NCBI GenBank assembly: GCA_958510825.1
Contig: OY294048.1
Span: forward strand, 16,819,589 to 16,883,588
Source of the DNA: Brachypterus glaber
Taxonomy: Eukaryota; Arthropoda; Insecta; Coleoptera; Kateretidae
Length of the DNA stretch: 64,000 nucleotides
Direction of reading: 5' to 3'
Under the pieces are notes generated by a model. That model was not told where the DNA came from, did not search any database, and worked only from the letters and a program-made list of their open reading frames with translations. Of the stretch, positions 35,107 through 45,596 are shown one piece after another (the stretch's first letter is position 1; every line of letters begins with the position of its first letter). Both the position numbers and the translations under genes were made by a program.

Positions 35107-35451
35107 AATAAACTCCATTCAACGAGAAAATGCGCCTCTGACGTCACAGCGCGTAAACTAAATACCACTATGTAGGGTAATTTAAACTTGTTTCTTAAAA
35201 CTTAATAAATGACTTTAGTATATAATATACATAAAATGTATTATATACATTTTCTATATAATAATTCAGCGAAAAACGACGTTAAACAGAATAAAACAAG
35301 CAAACAAACAAACATATAATAATTATGTATACATAATTATTATAATTAATATATAAAGTCTTAATAAATAAGGTTCAATTAATCTACAGAGTACTTTTAA
35401 TCTACACGCTGTGACGTCAGAGTCGTATTCTCGCGTTAAATGGAGTTTATT
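35107..35451. mobile_element. TIR element, 345 bp, with a SINE fragment inside
   Basis: The arms are about 45 bp. AATAAACTCCATTCAACGAG and CTCTGACGTCACAGCG at the left are mirrored by CGCTGTGACGTCAGAG and TTAAATGGAGTTTATT at the right. Each arm contains the palindrome TGACGTCA. The interior is AT-rich and carries the 3' end of SINE family 2. Confidence 0.8.
35267..35315 (+). mobile_element. SINE family 2, 3'-end fragment
   Basis: CAGCGAAAAACGACGTTAAA followed by an A/C-rich tail matches the 3' end of the SINE at 6864-7091. Only the last ~45 bp are present, so it is 5'-truncated. Confidence 0.75.
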
Positions 35452-36167
35452 TCGCCGTTGCTGCAACAAGATTCTTCATTATTTTCGTTTAAAATGGTAT
35501 ATCAAAAGGGGCCGGACCGTAACAGCAGCATTGATGACATTTTTGATGAAGCAAGCTAAAGTAGTACATTCTATAACTAGTATAGAATAGAATATTCCGA
35601 ACGTGTTATAGACTGTACTGTTTTTGTCTGCTAATATATAAGACCTGGACTTTTTAAAACTGCAGAAAAGGCTGAAGGCAACCTTGTCACTGGAAAATAT
35701 AAATGCAACAAAACACATATTTATAAATAAAGCAATTACAATTTTATCAAATGAACACAAGATTTTTATTGAATTTTACCACCTATTGACAAATTATAAT
35801 GCAAAAATTAAAGTTTATGTCAGATTGTTGTGACGGATATCATGGTCTAAATATTTTTCAATAGATGCATTTTTTTATTTATATAAAATGTTTAAAAACA
35901 GGTCAAATTTTAAGAAAAAACTAATAAACTTTATGTAATTTAAAAGCAAAACTTTAAATTGCATTAAATTATTCAGTAACTCATAGTAGATTATTTTTTG
36001 TCAATTTTGCTACAGAATTATTTATTTTTATAGACAAGAGATATTTATTTGACTCAAATAAAATTTGGTCATATCCAATAAATTCTTTTTTATCAGTGCA
36101 TTTTCTAGCATCTAGCATTCTATATGTATATCTTTAGTTTGAGAGTCCGTATTCTTTTCAGAAGTTA
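35452..36167. other. intergenic, no supported gene
   Basis: Noncoding. The segment near 36050-36107 (TTGACTCAAATAAAATTT ... TTTTTTATCAGTG) resembles the right part of the TIR element at 44882-45142. Confidence 0.4.
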
Positions 36168-36435
36168 CATACATACATACATACATTTTTGTTTAACCTC
36201 GTACTATTCTACTTAAGTAAGCATCCCCTAAGCCGGACTAAGCCGGTGGTTTTCTCTACTACTAGCCCAGTAGTAGAGAAAACCACCGGCTTTAATTGAC
36301 TTTCGAACCAATTTATAGGGTTTCAATTATTAATTATCTGAAAAAGGCAAATCGGCGCAGGTGAGAATCGAACTCACCCTATTTTGGGTAGTAAACTTGT
36401 CAAGTACGACGCAGTCCACTACACCAATCCTCCCA
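36168..36435 (-). mobile_element. tRNA-derived SINE, family 1, copy 3 (rearranged)
   Basis: Minus-strand copy with a tRNA-like head (GATTGGTGTAGTGGACTGCG and a GGTGAGTTCGATTCTCACC B box) and a body shorter than the other copies. It ends in an (ACAT)n tail at 36168-36187. Part of the body is duplicated in inverted orientation, giving the hairpin annotated separately. Confidence 0.85.
36240..36292. repeat. 23-bp perfect inverted repeat inside the SINE
   Basis: Arms 36240-36262 and 36270-36292 are exact reverse complements (AAGCCGGTGGTTTTCTCTAC and GTAGAGAAAACCACCGGCTT) with a 7-nt loop. The other two SINE copies lack the duplicated arm. Confidence 0.9.
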
Positions 36436-37471
36436 TTAAAGCAATCATTTCAATGTTTGAATTTGTTCTTTATGAATATTATGAATATAATGAATAAGAA
36501 TGTACTTTTTAGCATAAGAATAAAAATACCTATTATTTTTAAAAAGAGACTATACTATTTTGATTTTAAGGATCATACTCATTTTTTTTTTCTCTAAATG
36601 GAGTACAAAATACTTTTATTTTCCAACCAGGGTTTTAAGTTATTTTTTAAATTAGGAAGTAGGTATGAAATAAATAAGTTTTTTATTTAAAAAATAAAAT
36701 AAGTTTAATTAATTGCTTTTCTTGGGAATAGGCAGTATATAAAAACTATTTGTATATATTTTTTTAACTCTATTTTCCCAAGAAAAGCAATAATTTATAA
36801 TACAGTTTTGGGCAAAGAATCTTATTAAACATAAAATAAGTTGTGCTTTTAGGATACAGAAAAATTGAAAATACTGTCATTCAGTAATATATATCATTTC
36901 ATAAAATGACAACACATCTTGCCCATTTAGAAAGCACCCTAACCATCAACGTCCTGCATATTAATTTACATTCATATCTCAAGGCTTAAGTCCGTAATCT
37001 CCTGGCACTACATATAAATGACGTGTATATTGGAAAAATGGATTAGCTCCTCTTGGTAGTGGCCCCCCAGAGACAAACTATCGTCGACACCACTCTGCCG
37101 GTCCCCGGAGGTCTGCGCCCCCATGCAAAAAGGATTTAGCTTTCTGTTTTACATATAAAGGGGCCATTCCAGTGTAAGGGACGAGCATTTCAGCATGTGC
37201 AGTATTTTTGAAATTGAAAATTTTCTAATTATGTTTAAGAAAGTAAAAATGTACTACAAATAGAGCTAAATACTGTTTTCCTGAAAAAGATATTAATTCA
37301 AATTAGTCGTAATAGATGTAAAAAACTAGAAAATTTGTCTGATTTGCATAACGAAACTAATCTAAGGTTGTTAAACTAACCTGAATTCTCCAACTCCAAC
37401 TTAAAGCTAGTCTAATTAGACTAGCTAAATGATAATCAGCTACCAAAAAAAATACAAAAAAAAACTGGCGG
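36436..37471. other. intergenic, no supported gene
   Basis: AT-rich apart from a GC-richer patch at 37020-37190. That patch ends in GGGGCCATTCCAG, which has a reverse-complement partner (CTGGAATGGCCC) at about 38429. The pair could mark the ends of an old TIR element, but 12 bp is weak evidence. Confidence 0.4.
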
Positions 37472-37615
37472 ACACTATTCTCGTTATACAAACAAGTATG
37501 GTTGACGCTAAAAAAACATTACTTTATAAAAGTTGTACATAAATGGCTTATCTGGTTATTTTTACTTACTTCTTTTAGCGTCAACCATACTTGTTTGTAT
37601 TACGAAAACAGTGTT
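37472..37615. mobile_element. MITE-like hairpin, 144 bp
   Basis: TACAAACAAGTATGGTTGAC plus GCTAAAA at the left is an exact match to the reverse complement of TTTTAGCGTCAACCATACTT at the right. The arms are about 42 bp with a few outer mismatches. Confidence 0.8.
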
Positions 37616-38045
37616 CAACAGTTTTTTTTTTTCGTATATTATACGGAATAAAATAATACATTGTAGTAATCTTGTTTAAAAAAAGGTAGTTCTTTAATTC
37701 GGATTTATTTATTTTTAATATGATAATAAGCATATTTTTCTTTTACAAAGCTTGGACTTTTAACCCTTTATAGGGTAGTGGTTAATATATTAACCACTAT
37801 AATGAGGTACAGATATATTTTACATTTGTGTATGCGATTTTTTTTTAACTCCAGAATTAAAAAAATAAATTGATTTATAAAACCCTTAATCAAAGTTCTG
37901 GGCTTGAGTCTGACCCGTGGCTGTGTTATTATGTTCCACAGGTGAAAATTTTAATAATTTTCCGAACACTTTATAATTTTATAGAAACTATGTAAAAACT
38001 ATTGATTAGCTCCTGATGTTAAATAACCTACTTTTTATCAAAATA

Positions 38046-38130
38046 ATTGAGAGCCCCTAGCACAAGCCTAAAGCTTATTTGGGGCTCTCCATGGCTCTGT
38101 ATCTTGCACACCAAATAAATAAATATGCAA
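38046..38130 (+). repeat. 3'-end-like hairpin repeat, copy 2
   Basis: GAGAGCCCCTAGCACAAGCC, then GCTTATTTGGGGCTCTCC and a CACACCAAATAAATAAATA tail. Same module as 15640-15728. Confidence 0.6.
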
Positions 38131-38164
38131 TAAGTGGATAAGAGATGCAGACAAAAATTAAGTT

Positions 38165-38420
38165 ATACTGGCGATTTCTCTTGATTTTAAGAGAGCTTTT
38201 GATAAATAAAAAAAAGTTAGTGTCTAAGAGGTACAATTTTAATAATATTAAATATATAACAATATTATTGTTAACTTTCGAACAAAATGTTTAGTACAAC
38301 AAACTAAGTTTAATTGTTCCATTTATCCAGGGTACGATTCTGGGGCCCCTTCTGTTTATATTGTATATTATACTTTGTGATATTAAGAAGTTAAAAATTC
38401 AGATCCAAGTTAACTTTTCC
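38165..38420 (+). pseudogene. decayed non-LTR reverse transcriptase fragment
   Basis: Two RT motifs survive in broken frames. AISLDFKRAFDK (motif A region, about 38170-38206) ends at a stop. IQGTILGPLLFILYI (motif B, about 38330) is followed by CDIKKLKIQ. The stretch between them is shorter than normal and frameshifted. It is a distinct and much older copy than the element at 18939, and no catalytic motif C is seen. Confidence 0.75.
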
Positions 38421-38654
38421 TGGAATGGCCCAGATATTTTGGTACATCGTGTAGCTTGTTTTAGGCAAAGTGAATTTATTAGAGTAAATGGTATGAGTTT
38501 GCAGGTTCATTTGTGTTTATCTCAGATGCCAAATTAAATTATCATAACACATAAATGAAATTGATTAAATGAGTAGAGTTGTATGCTTCCCCCCCCCCAA
38601 CTGGTTACGGTCCTGTGTTAAAAAAAAGCAGGTAGGCTCAGCGCCCAGAAAGCA

Positions 38655-39010
38655 TTCGAGCTCCTTTTAAAGAAACTTTGAAAATATCCTTCTGTCCGTC
38701 TGTCGGTCCGTCCGTCTATCCGGCCGCCGTCTATCCGTCCGTGCGTCCGTCTGATGTCACATACTCAAGAACGAATAATCCGATGGACTTCAAATTTTCA
38801 AGAAAAATTTAAGTATTTGGGTTAATAACATTTACTGTAAATAGTATATAATGGAATCACTAGCATTACTTATCTTCACGGCTTATTTATTTATTATACT
38901 ATTCGCAGCACCTGCTCTAGAGTAGAATTATACGGTAGTTTAGAATTTTCCAAAATTTTCAAAAATAGTCATAGACGAAAAATTCTTCGATGCAAATTTG
39001 TTTCATGAAA
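38655..39010 (+). repeat. dispersed repeat with CCGT-type tract, copy 2
   Basis: AACTTTGAAAATATCCTTCT, a degenerate (GTCC/CCGT)n tract, and CTCAAGAACGAATAATCCGA. TTATACTATTCGCAGCACC, ATTATACGGTAGTTT and CGAAAAATTCTTCGATGC follow. These modules match 7846-8110 in permuted order. Confidence 0.6.
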
Positions 39011-39249
39011 AAATAAGATACTTTTTTTAGTTAGCATTATTTCAATGCCACAATGCCACTTTTAGGGGAACATTAATAATTTTGAGCTAATCCCAGCTTG
39101 TAAATAAGAATGTTTTAACTGTCTTAACTTATATACTACTACTTTTATCGAACGTTTATTATTTATTTATGATCAAAAATTATTGTCACCTAAACACTAA
39201 AAATTCTTTTATATCTTACCTAAAGGACCAGCTGCAAGAAAACAAAAAT

Positions 39250-40262
39250 TTTCACGATTAAATATTTTTAAACACCTTCAACAACTACTTTGTAAATAAA
39301 ATTACACATGATTCTGCAAGTAAATGTAATTCAATGCAAATAAAAGTAAAACGTATGTAAAATTTATTAGATTTTACATGTTTCTGTAAAATTTTATATG
39401 TAAGGTTCATATAAAACTATAAAATTATATGCATACTTATAAAATTACATTTAAAATCTAGTAAAATCCACATGTATCTGCATTGATACACATTTACATG
39501 CAGATTCTTGTATTATTACATATTTATTTTTTATAGTGTAATAATTTAATTCAGTAGTTATCTGCACTGCTAAAAATAAATATGTAATGACACATAATTC
39601 TGCAAGTAAATGTGATTTAATGAAAATACATGTAAAATTAACCAGATTTTACATGTAATTTTACAATTTTACGTGTAATTTTACAATTTTACATGTAATT
39701 TTACAATTTTACATGTAATTTTACAATTTTACATGTAAGTTTACAAGTAATTTTAAAATATTATATATTCCCATTACATGTAAAATTACATGTAAAATTT
39801 AGTAAATTTTACAGAGTACACTGTTAAAAATAAATATGTAAATTTACATGCAGAATCATAGGTAATGTGTTGCCATGCAGAGACAAGTAAAAGTTACGAG
39901 ATTCTACACGTAATTTTACGATTTTATATGAATATTACATCTAAATTACTTGTAATATTCATATAAAATTGTAAAATTACATGAAAAATCTCGTAAATTT
40001 TACTTGTACCTGCATGGCAAAACATTACCTATGATTCTCTTTATTTTTTACATTGTGGCTATAAGCCTACTTTGTAAAAAACTACACACGATTCTGCAAG
40101 TAAATGTGATTTAGTGCAGTGAATTTTACAATTCTAAACATTATTTTACAGTTTTATATAAACATGACATGTAAAATTACATGAAAAAGCTAGTAAATTT
40201 TGCATATATCTACATTGAATCTAATTAACATGCAGAATCGTTTATATGTTTTTTACAAAGTA
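39250..40262. repeat. cluster of nested foldback units rich in ACATGTAAAATTACATGT
   Basis: Three to four adjacent palindromic units share edges of the type CTGTTAAAAATAAATATGTA / TTTATTTTTTACATTG. The clearest runs from about 39855 to 40042. GAATCATAGGTAATGTGTTG and CCATGCAGAGACAAGTAAAA pair with TTTTACTTGTACCTGCATGG and CATTACCTATGATTC. The others are at about 39260-39540, 39570-39845 and 40060-40262. Noncoding. Confidence 0.75.
39651..39738 (+). repeat. 20-bp tandem repeat, ~4.4 copies
   Basis: The unit ACATGTAATTTTACAATTTT repeats with an exact period of 20 and one C/G substitution (ACGTGTAATT). Confidence 0.9.
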
Positions 40263-40663
40263 TAGTGGATTTTTTCAATTTTAAGGAAATAATGTTTTAA
40301 AAAAATGTTCCCCTAAAAGTGAAAATTCGATCACTGTGCGATAGTCTCTTTAAGTATGCATAAAAAAGTTTGCTTATTTAAGATGGGTTTATCTTATTAA
40401 AATTCAATAAAAACTTTTTTTAATAATAATAATTACGTGTACTGCTAGTATGGGAATGTAGATAGTGTATCTCTGTAATTTAAAATTAATTCTCCATAAA
40501 CATTTTCATACATAATTTATAACCAATTTAAATTATGTAGGCTTAATTATGAAAAAAAATATTTTCAATATTTATACGGTATCTTTTAACATTAACATGA
40601 TAAAAATATTCTCAGGTAATTTTGTAGAGAAAACAAGCCCTGAAAACAGGCCGAAAAATATTT

Positions 40664-41003
40664 AATAATAATAATAATATTCTTTATTTTCATAAAAACG
40701 TTTTTACATTTATAACATTGATTGAAAAATTGTCATAATATAACTTAATTCTAATACACATAAACTCTAAAAGGACATGAATTCTTCTAATGTATAGGGC
40801 TCTATATCGCAAATATAATTAAATAATTTTTTCTTAAAACTATTAAAATTAATATTGGTTTTTAAATTTAGGGGAAGTTTATTATACAATATCAATACAA
40901 TAGGAACCCTTTTCATATGCAACTAAGTTGTGTTTAGGTACATTATAATCTAGTACCCTATTAGATTTTGGCTTAAGTTTAACAAATAAATGTTGATTTT
41001 TCT
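40664..41003 (-). pseudogene. 3' end of a non-LTR retrotransposon (ORF2 C-terminus, frameshifted)
   Basis: On the minus strand, NQHLFVKLKPKSNRVLDYNV ... AYEKGSYCIDI is followed, after one frameshift near 40886, by LYNKLPLNLKTNINFNSFKK ... EPYTLEEFMSF and a stop at 40767. The 3' region ends in AATAAAGAAT plus an (ATT)n tail (40664-40680 as plus-strand AAT). The C-terminal pattern (DYN.P.H, EKG, F.NYI...E.Y..EEF) and the tail match the plus-strand element at 18939-20767, so both belong to related families. The copy is severely 5'-truncated. Confidence 0.75.
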
Positions 41004-41110
41004 TTAAAAATACGTCTCGACTTATTTATTTGTTTTAAGTAAAAAAAGATTTTCTTTATTTTCTTTCGAAACTAAAAGATATATTTAATATATATATAAT
41101 AAGGTATGAA

Positions 41111-41290
41111 TTAAATTATTAAACGATCTACAAAATTACCTAAAACTGCATCAAGAGATTTATCTTCCGATTTAAAACAAAGTTTTAAATCATCAATTGG
41201 TAGCCCTAATTCAGCGTTGATAATACATTCATTATTAACAAATTTTGCTACTTTTATTAAAATACTGTTTCTATTTAGTAAAGAAATACA
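41111..41290 (-). CDS. possible terminal exon or protein remnant, unidentified
   Basis: A minus-strand frame of about 58 codons ends at a TAA at 41111-41113. It includes ILIKVAKFVNNECIINAELG and LPIDDLKLCFKSEDKSLDAV. Its composition (mixed hydrophobic/charged, with Cys) is more protein-like than random AT-rich translation. TTTGTATTTCTTTACTAAATAG just upstream could be a 3' splice site. I recognise no family. It could be a real last exon, a transposon protein remnant or chance. No partner exon was found. Confidence 0.25.
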   Translation of the reverse strand, partial: CISLLNRNSILIKVAKFVNNECIINAELGLPIDDLKLCFKSEDKSLDAVLGNFVDRLII

Positions 41291-42540
41291 AAAATATTAC
41301 TACACAAATGAGAATAAGTTATAAACATTTTAAAACTAACAAACAGAACCGTTTGTAAACAGAATTCACAGTGTCTTCTTTGCAATTTATGAACAAAACA
41401 CCTTAAAAAAAACCATTTTATTAGAACATTTGGATAAAAATATTGAAATTGTCATAGTTGATGTCAAACAATTTTAGACTTAATAGGGCAAATGTTTGGT
41501 GTATAAAAGACTTGATTTCAACAATGTTTTTGCAGTAGCAACGACATGTTCGGTTTCTAGGAAAATTTCTTGCGGTCTGAAATTGTGGCTATGTCGGTAA
41601 ACTCCCGCTGAACCACTCAAACTAGCCACCTAACCCTAACAAACCTACCTATCTAGTGGTCTAGATACGTATTGAATAAAATTCCTGCAAAGTTTAGAAC
41701 AAATCTTACAGATATAACATAAATGAAACTATAAAGTACAATTTGGCTATATTCCATGTAAGGTGGATTTGTAAACTAAAATATCCCAATGTAACAAATT
41801 AATTAACCCTTCTAGTGCCTTAATCCCGAAATCTTAATAATAGTTTGTATAACATGGCGCAGTCTTGGCACTAACAGCGATGCCACTAATCTGGAGCATA
41901 TGTCGCGACCGCCATGCTGCGGTCGCTAACAAAGCTCTCGTACTCTCATACTTTGGCCATTACATTGAGACTGAGACCCAATTTATGTTTAACAGAAAGG
42001 CAATAATCCAAGAAATATATAGGCAAGGCAATATACGCTTCGCGCCAAAATTAACGCAATACTAAAATTTGACACATTTTCAAAGTTGGTTTTCCTGCGA
42101 ACCGCTAATGAATATATGGGGCTATAGTTTCGTTTATGTAAACACCAGCTGTCAAGGCTGGAGCACCAAACAAGATGTTACAAACCTTGGGAAAAAATTT
42201 TATAGACAGTCTTGCACCCTCTATTTGTTCAAAAATTAAACTTAAAAAAATCTAGTAGTGTCATGGCTGGTCAAAATAATTTTTTATCTAAATTATGGTT
42301 TACAGTATTGTTATTAATAATTATGTTATGTTAATATGTTATGTTAATTATGTTTATGGATTTTATGAAGATTGTGCAGGAATGAGGCATAAAACATTGA
42401 ACACTGGATGAAATAAGGAATGGCTAAAATACGTGAAGCACTGAAATTTATTGTAAATGATAACACTCCGTGGTATAAAACACCTAATTAATTGGGTCCC
42501 TAAAGAGTATAAACAAATAAATAAAATAAATAAATAAATG
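41291..42540. other. intergenic, no supported gene
   Basis: Noncoding. A GC-richer stretch at 41850-41990 includes a short palindrome (GCGACCGCCATGCTGCGGTC). An (AAATA)n run lies at about 42510-42538. Confidence 0.45.
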
Positions 42541-42867
42541 GTCTTTTCGTAAGATTTTAAAGGAATAATAATTCCTATTTTAAAGTGTTTCAAAACGCTA
42601 CCAAAGTTTGTCAAAAAACATGAAAACTTATCAAGTTGATGGGATATTTCCTACAAATTCATACTTTATTGATGACCGTTTAAGTAAGTAGGATTTGATG
42701 GGACTTTTTTTTCCAGGCCATTCAAATCTTACTCCCATCAATAAAGTAAGAATTTGTAGGAAATATACCATCAACTTCATAGCTTTTCGTGGTTTTTGAT
42801 AAAGTTTTCTAGCGTTTTGAAACACTAGCATGAGAATTAATATTTCTTTAAAATCTTACGAAAATAC
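42541..42867. mobile_element. foldback element, 327 bp
   Basis: The arms are about 140 bp. TTTTCGTAAGATTTTAAAGG, TGTTTCAAAACGCTA and TATTTCCTACAAATTC with TTTATTGATG at the left are mirrored by CATCAATAAAGTAAGAATTT, TAGCGTTTTGAAACA and CTTTAAAATCTTACGAAAA at the right. The unpaired centre is short. Noncoding. Confidence 0.8.
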
Positions 42868-43227
42868 TAATCTCGGTCCCATCAAATCCTACGCCCATTT
42901 AATGTTATTAAAATCCCATAGGATTTTGGTAAGATTTGGCAGGACCGTTTTTACAGGGTACTGGAACTGGAGTTTTACTTGTATCGATGCCGGGCCGGGC
43001 CATTTTGTCGGTTTTTTTTGCAAAATTTATTATAATACACAAAACTGTCTGAAATCTGTTATTGACTAGATTTAATTGATTTGTGCCACGGAGTACCTAC
43101 ATACAGGCAATCCATTAATTTTGAATACACAAGTAAAAATCGTACACCCCTGCATACATTTTACTCAATTAAATAATTATTTATTATAATAAGTCGCGAC
43201 TGGCGTCCTAGAAGCGGTAGGACTGAT
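42868..43227. other. intergenic, no supported feature
   Basis: Contains further CCCATCAAATCCTAC/GGGATTTGATGGG-like blocks related to the foldback centre. Otherwise nothing. Confidence 0.35.
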
Positions 43228-43427
43228 NNNNNNNNNNNNNNNNNNNNNNNNNNNNNNNNNNNNNNNNNNNNNNNNNNNNNNNNNNNNNNNNNNNNNNNNN
43301 NNNNNNNNNNNNNNNNNNNNNNNNNNNNNNNNNNNNNNNNNNNNNNNNNNNNNNNNNNNNNNNNNNNNNNNNNNNNNNNNNNNNNNNNNNNNNNNNNNNN
43401 NNNNNNNNNNNNNNNNNNNNNNNNNNN
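43228..43427. other. assembly gap (200 N)
   Basis: Exactly 200 N residues, the usual placeholder for a gap of arbitrary length. The right flank is already inside the CCAATA-rich repeat sequence, so the gap probably hides more of the array. Frames drawn across it are artefacts. Confidence 0.95.
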
Positions 43428-43500
43428 CAATAAAATAACCGATAGAGACCAATACAGACCAATAGAGAGGCATAAAATGTATCTTATTGCAATAAAAAAT
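43428..43500. repeat. edge of the ACCAATA-rich array beside the gap
   Basis: GATAGAGACCAATACAGACC and AATAGAGAGG repeat the ACCAATA vocabulary of the array at 43780-44840. Confidence 0.55.
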
Positions 43501-43779
43501 TGTAGGGGAAGGTTCAACGACTAGTGCCAAAGCCAAAAAGCTTTCTGCCAAAAAAATTATATCTTTGTAAAATATAAATATTTCAAAATAATTTTTCCAT
43601 TGTCGTAAACTTCAAACCTTTGTCTATAAATAGCTGTAGTTAAAAATTTTATAAAATAAATATTTAATATTTTTTTTTGCTGTTTAAATCACAGGCTGCA
43701 AAATGGCTGAATCAGCCCCAGAGCGAGGCAGATTCAACCCAGACAAGGGGCAGTTTCAAACATAAATAATATTAAAAGT

Positions 43780-44840
43780 TTTTATATTGGTATTTGCCAA
43801 TAAATATAATATAAAATATAAACCAATAGAAAAAATATATTTTTTTATTGGTACTTACCAATAAATATAATATCAAATATAAAACAATACAAACCAATAG
43901 AAAAAAAAAAAGTTTTTTTTATTGGTATTTACCAATAAATATAATATCCAATACAAACCATTAGATACCAATTGGTATTAATATTATAATATAAAAAAAA
44001 ATATTTGAAAAAGACCAATACGTATTGGTCTGTACAGACCAATAAGTGTTTGTATTGGTATGTGCCAATAAATATAATATAGATATTTCGACAAATATGA
44101 ACCAATACAAAAAAGAAGGTTTTTGTACTGGTATTTACCAATAAATATAATATCCAATATAAACCATTAGATACCAATATAAAAAAAATATTTGAAAAAG
44201 ACCAATACAGACCAATAAGTTTTTGTATTGGTATTTACCAATAAATATAATATCGATATTTCGTCAAATATAAACCAATACAAAAAAGAAGGTTTTTGTA
44301 CTGGTATTTACCAATAAATATAATATCCAATATAAACCATTAGATACCAATATAAAAAAAAATATTTAAAAAAGACCAATACAGACCAATAAGTTTTTGT
44401 ATTGGAATTTACCAATAAATATAATATCGATATTTGGTCAAATATAAACCAATACAAACCAATACAAAAATAAGGTTTTTGTATTGGTACTTACCAATAA
44501 ATATAAAGTCCAATATAAACCATTAGATACCAATATATATTAAAAAAAATATTTAAATAAACCAATACGGACCAATAAGTTTTGTATTGGTATTTACCAA
44601 TAAATATAATATCCAATTTAAACCAATACATACCAATAAAATAACATATATTTTGGAAAAGAACCAATACAGACCAATACGTTTTGTATTGGTAATAACC
44701 AGTAAAAATTTTTTCCAACACAGACCAATATAAACCAATAGAGTTTAATTTTAATACCAATAAAGACCAATAAAACCAATAGAGACCAATAAAAACCAAT
44801 ACAAATTTCTATTGGTTTGTATTTGATTTCTATTGGTCAT
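43780..44840. repeat. ACCAATA-rich tandem array, ~173-bp dimeric unit
   Basis: ACCAATAAATATAATATC recurs at 43931, 44064 (variant), 44137, 44237, 44310, 44411, 44493 and 44596. Spacing alternates mostly between ~73 and ~100 bp, so the higher-order period is about 173-185 bp. Each unit contains the hairpin ATTGGTATTTACCAAT. Repetitive Tyr/Leu/Ile/Trp frames on the minus strand are a by-product. Confidence 0.85.
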
Positions 44841-44881
44841 TTTTCATAGGGAAGCTAAACAAGCAATAACTTACAGCGTGC

Positions 44882-45142
44882 GTACACTGATAAAACAGTT
44901 TATTTGTGTGTACAAAATATTTGGATGGATATGGCCAATTGAATTATTTGGTTGTGACAAGTAAATTGCATTTCTTTCAAATAAACTATTTTGTTCCCAT
45001 TAATAAATGATTTTGAAATTAAAATATTTATTAACATGAACTAAATATTTATTTGACTCAAATAAAATTTATTACTCACAACCAAATAATTTAATTGGAC
45101 ATATACAAGTAAATCTAAATTATCTTTTTTATCAGTGTAATA
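44882..45142. mobile_element. MITE-like foldback element, ~260 bp
   Basis: TACACTGATAAAACAGTTTA at the left is mirrored by TTATCTTTTTTATCAGTGTA at the right. Internal arms (GGCCAATTGAATTATTTGGT and ACCAAATAATTTAATTGGAC) also pair. Related sequence occurs near 36050-36107. Confidence 0.7.
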
Positions 45143-45596
45143 TTGTAATATTGGCCAAAGTCAATTTTATTGATTCTAGAAATTAATGTTGTTACTTCAA
45201 ATACTTTTATCTTTTTTCGTTCTTTTGTTTATTGATGTTTTTGTTTATAATGGTAGTTTGAAGCTAACTTCAGTCATTTTATTTGATAGTTCGAACTAGT
45301 TCTAGAGAATAGTAAAAATTGAAAAGACATTATTAATTTGCTTTTAGAAAAGCTAAGATAGTTTTTGTGTAATATTACTAATTTTTGATACCACCAGAAT
45401 GTTTTTTGTAAAATTTTCCAGATAGACAATTTGTTAGTTTTGATGTTGGTTTTCTTAGTCGTAGAAAAGGTATAGTACATTACTCGACTTGTAATGCAAC
45501 TGCGCACTTGAGAAGAGTTACGAACGATGCTGCGTACGCACCTGCTCATTTACAACTCTTGTTATGTAAAATACACTGCCCAGTAAAAGAGCTTTC
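45143..45596. other. intergenic, no supported gene
   Basis: AT-rich and noncoding. Confidence 0.4.

Noticed and set aside
37161..38447. One 1.3-kb element bounded by GGGCCATTCCAG / CTGGAATGGCCC
   Set aside because: Only 12 bp pair, with no target duplication; the interval contains unrelated repeats. Kept only as a note.
43161..43551. Minus-strand open frames of 84-124 codons across the N run
   Set aside because: Most of their length is undetermined bases; they exist only because N codons are not stops.
43929..44799. Tyr/Leu/Ile/Trp-rich minus-strand frames of up to 102 codons
   Set aside because: They are translations of the ACCAATA tandem array, with repetitive content and no protein-like constraint.
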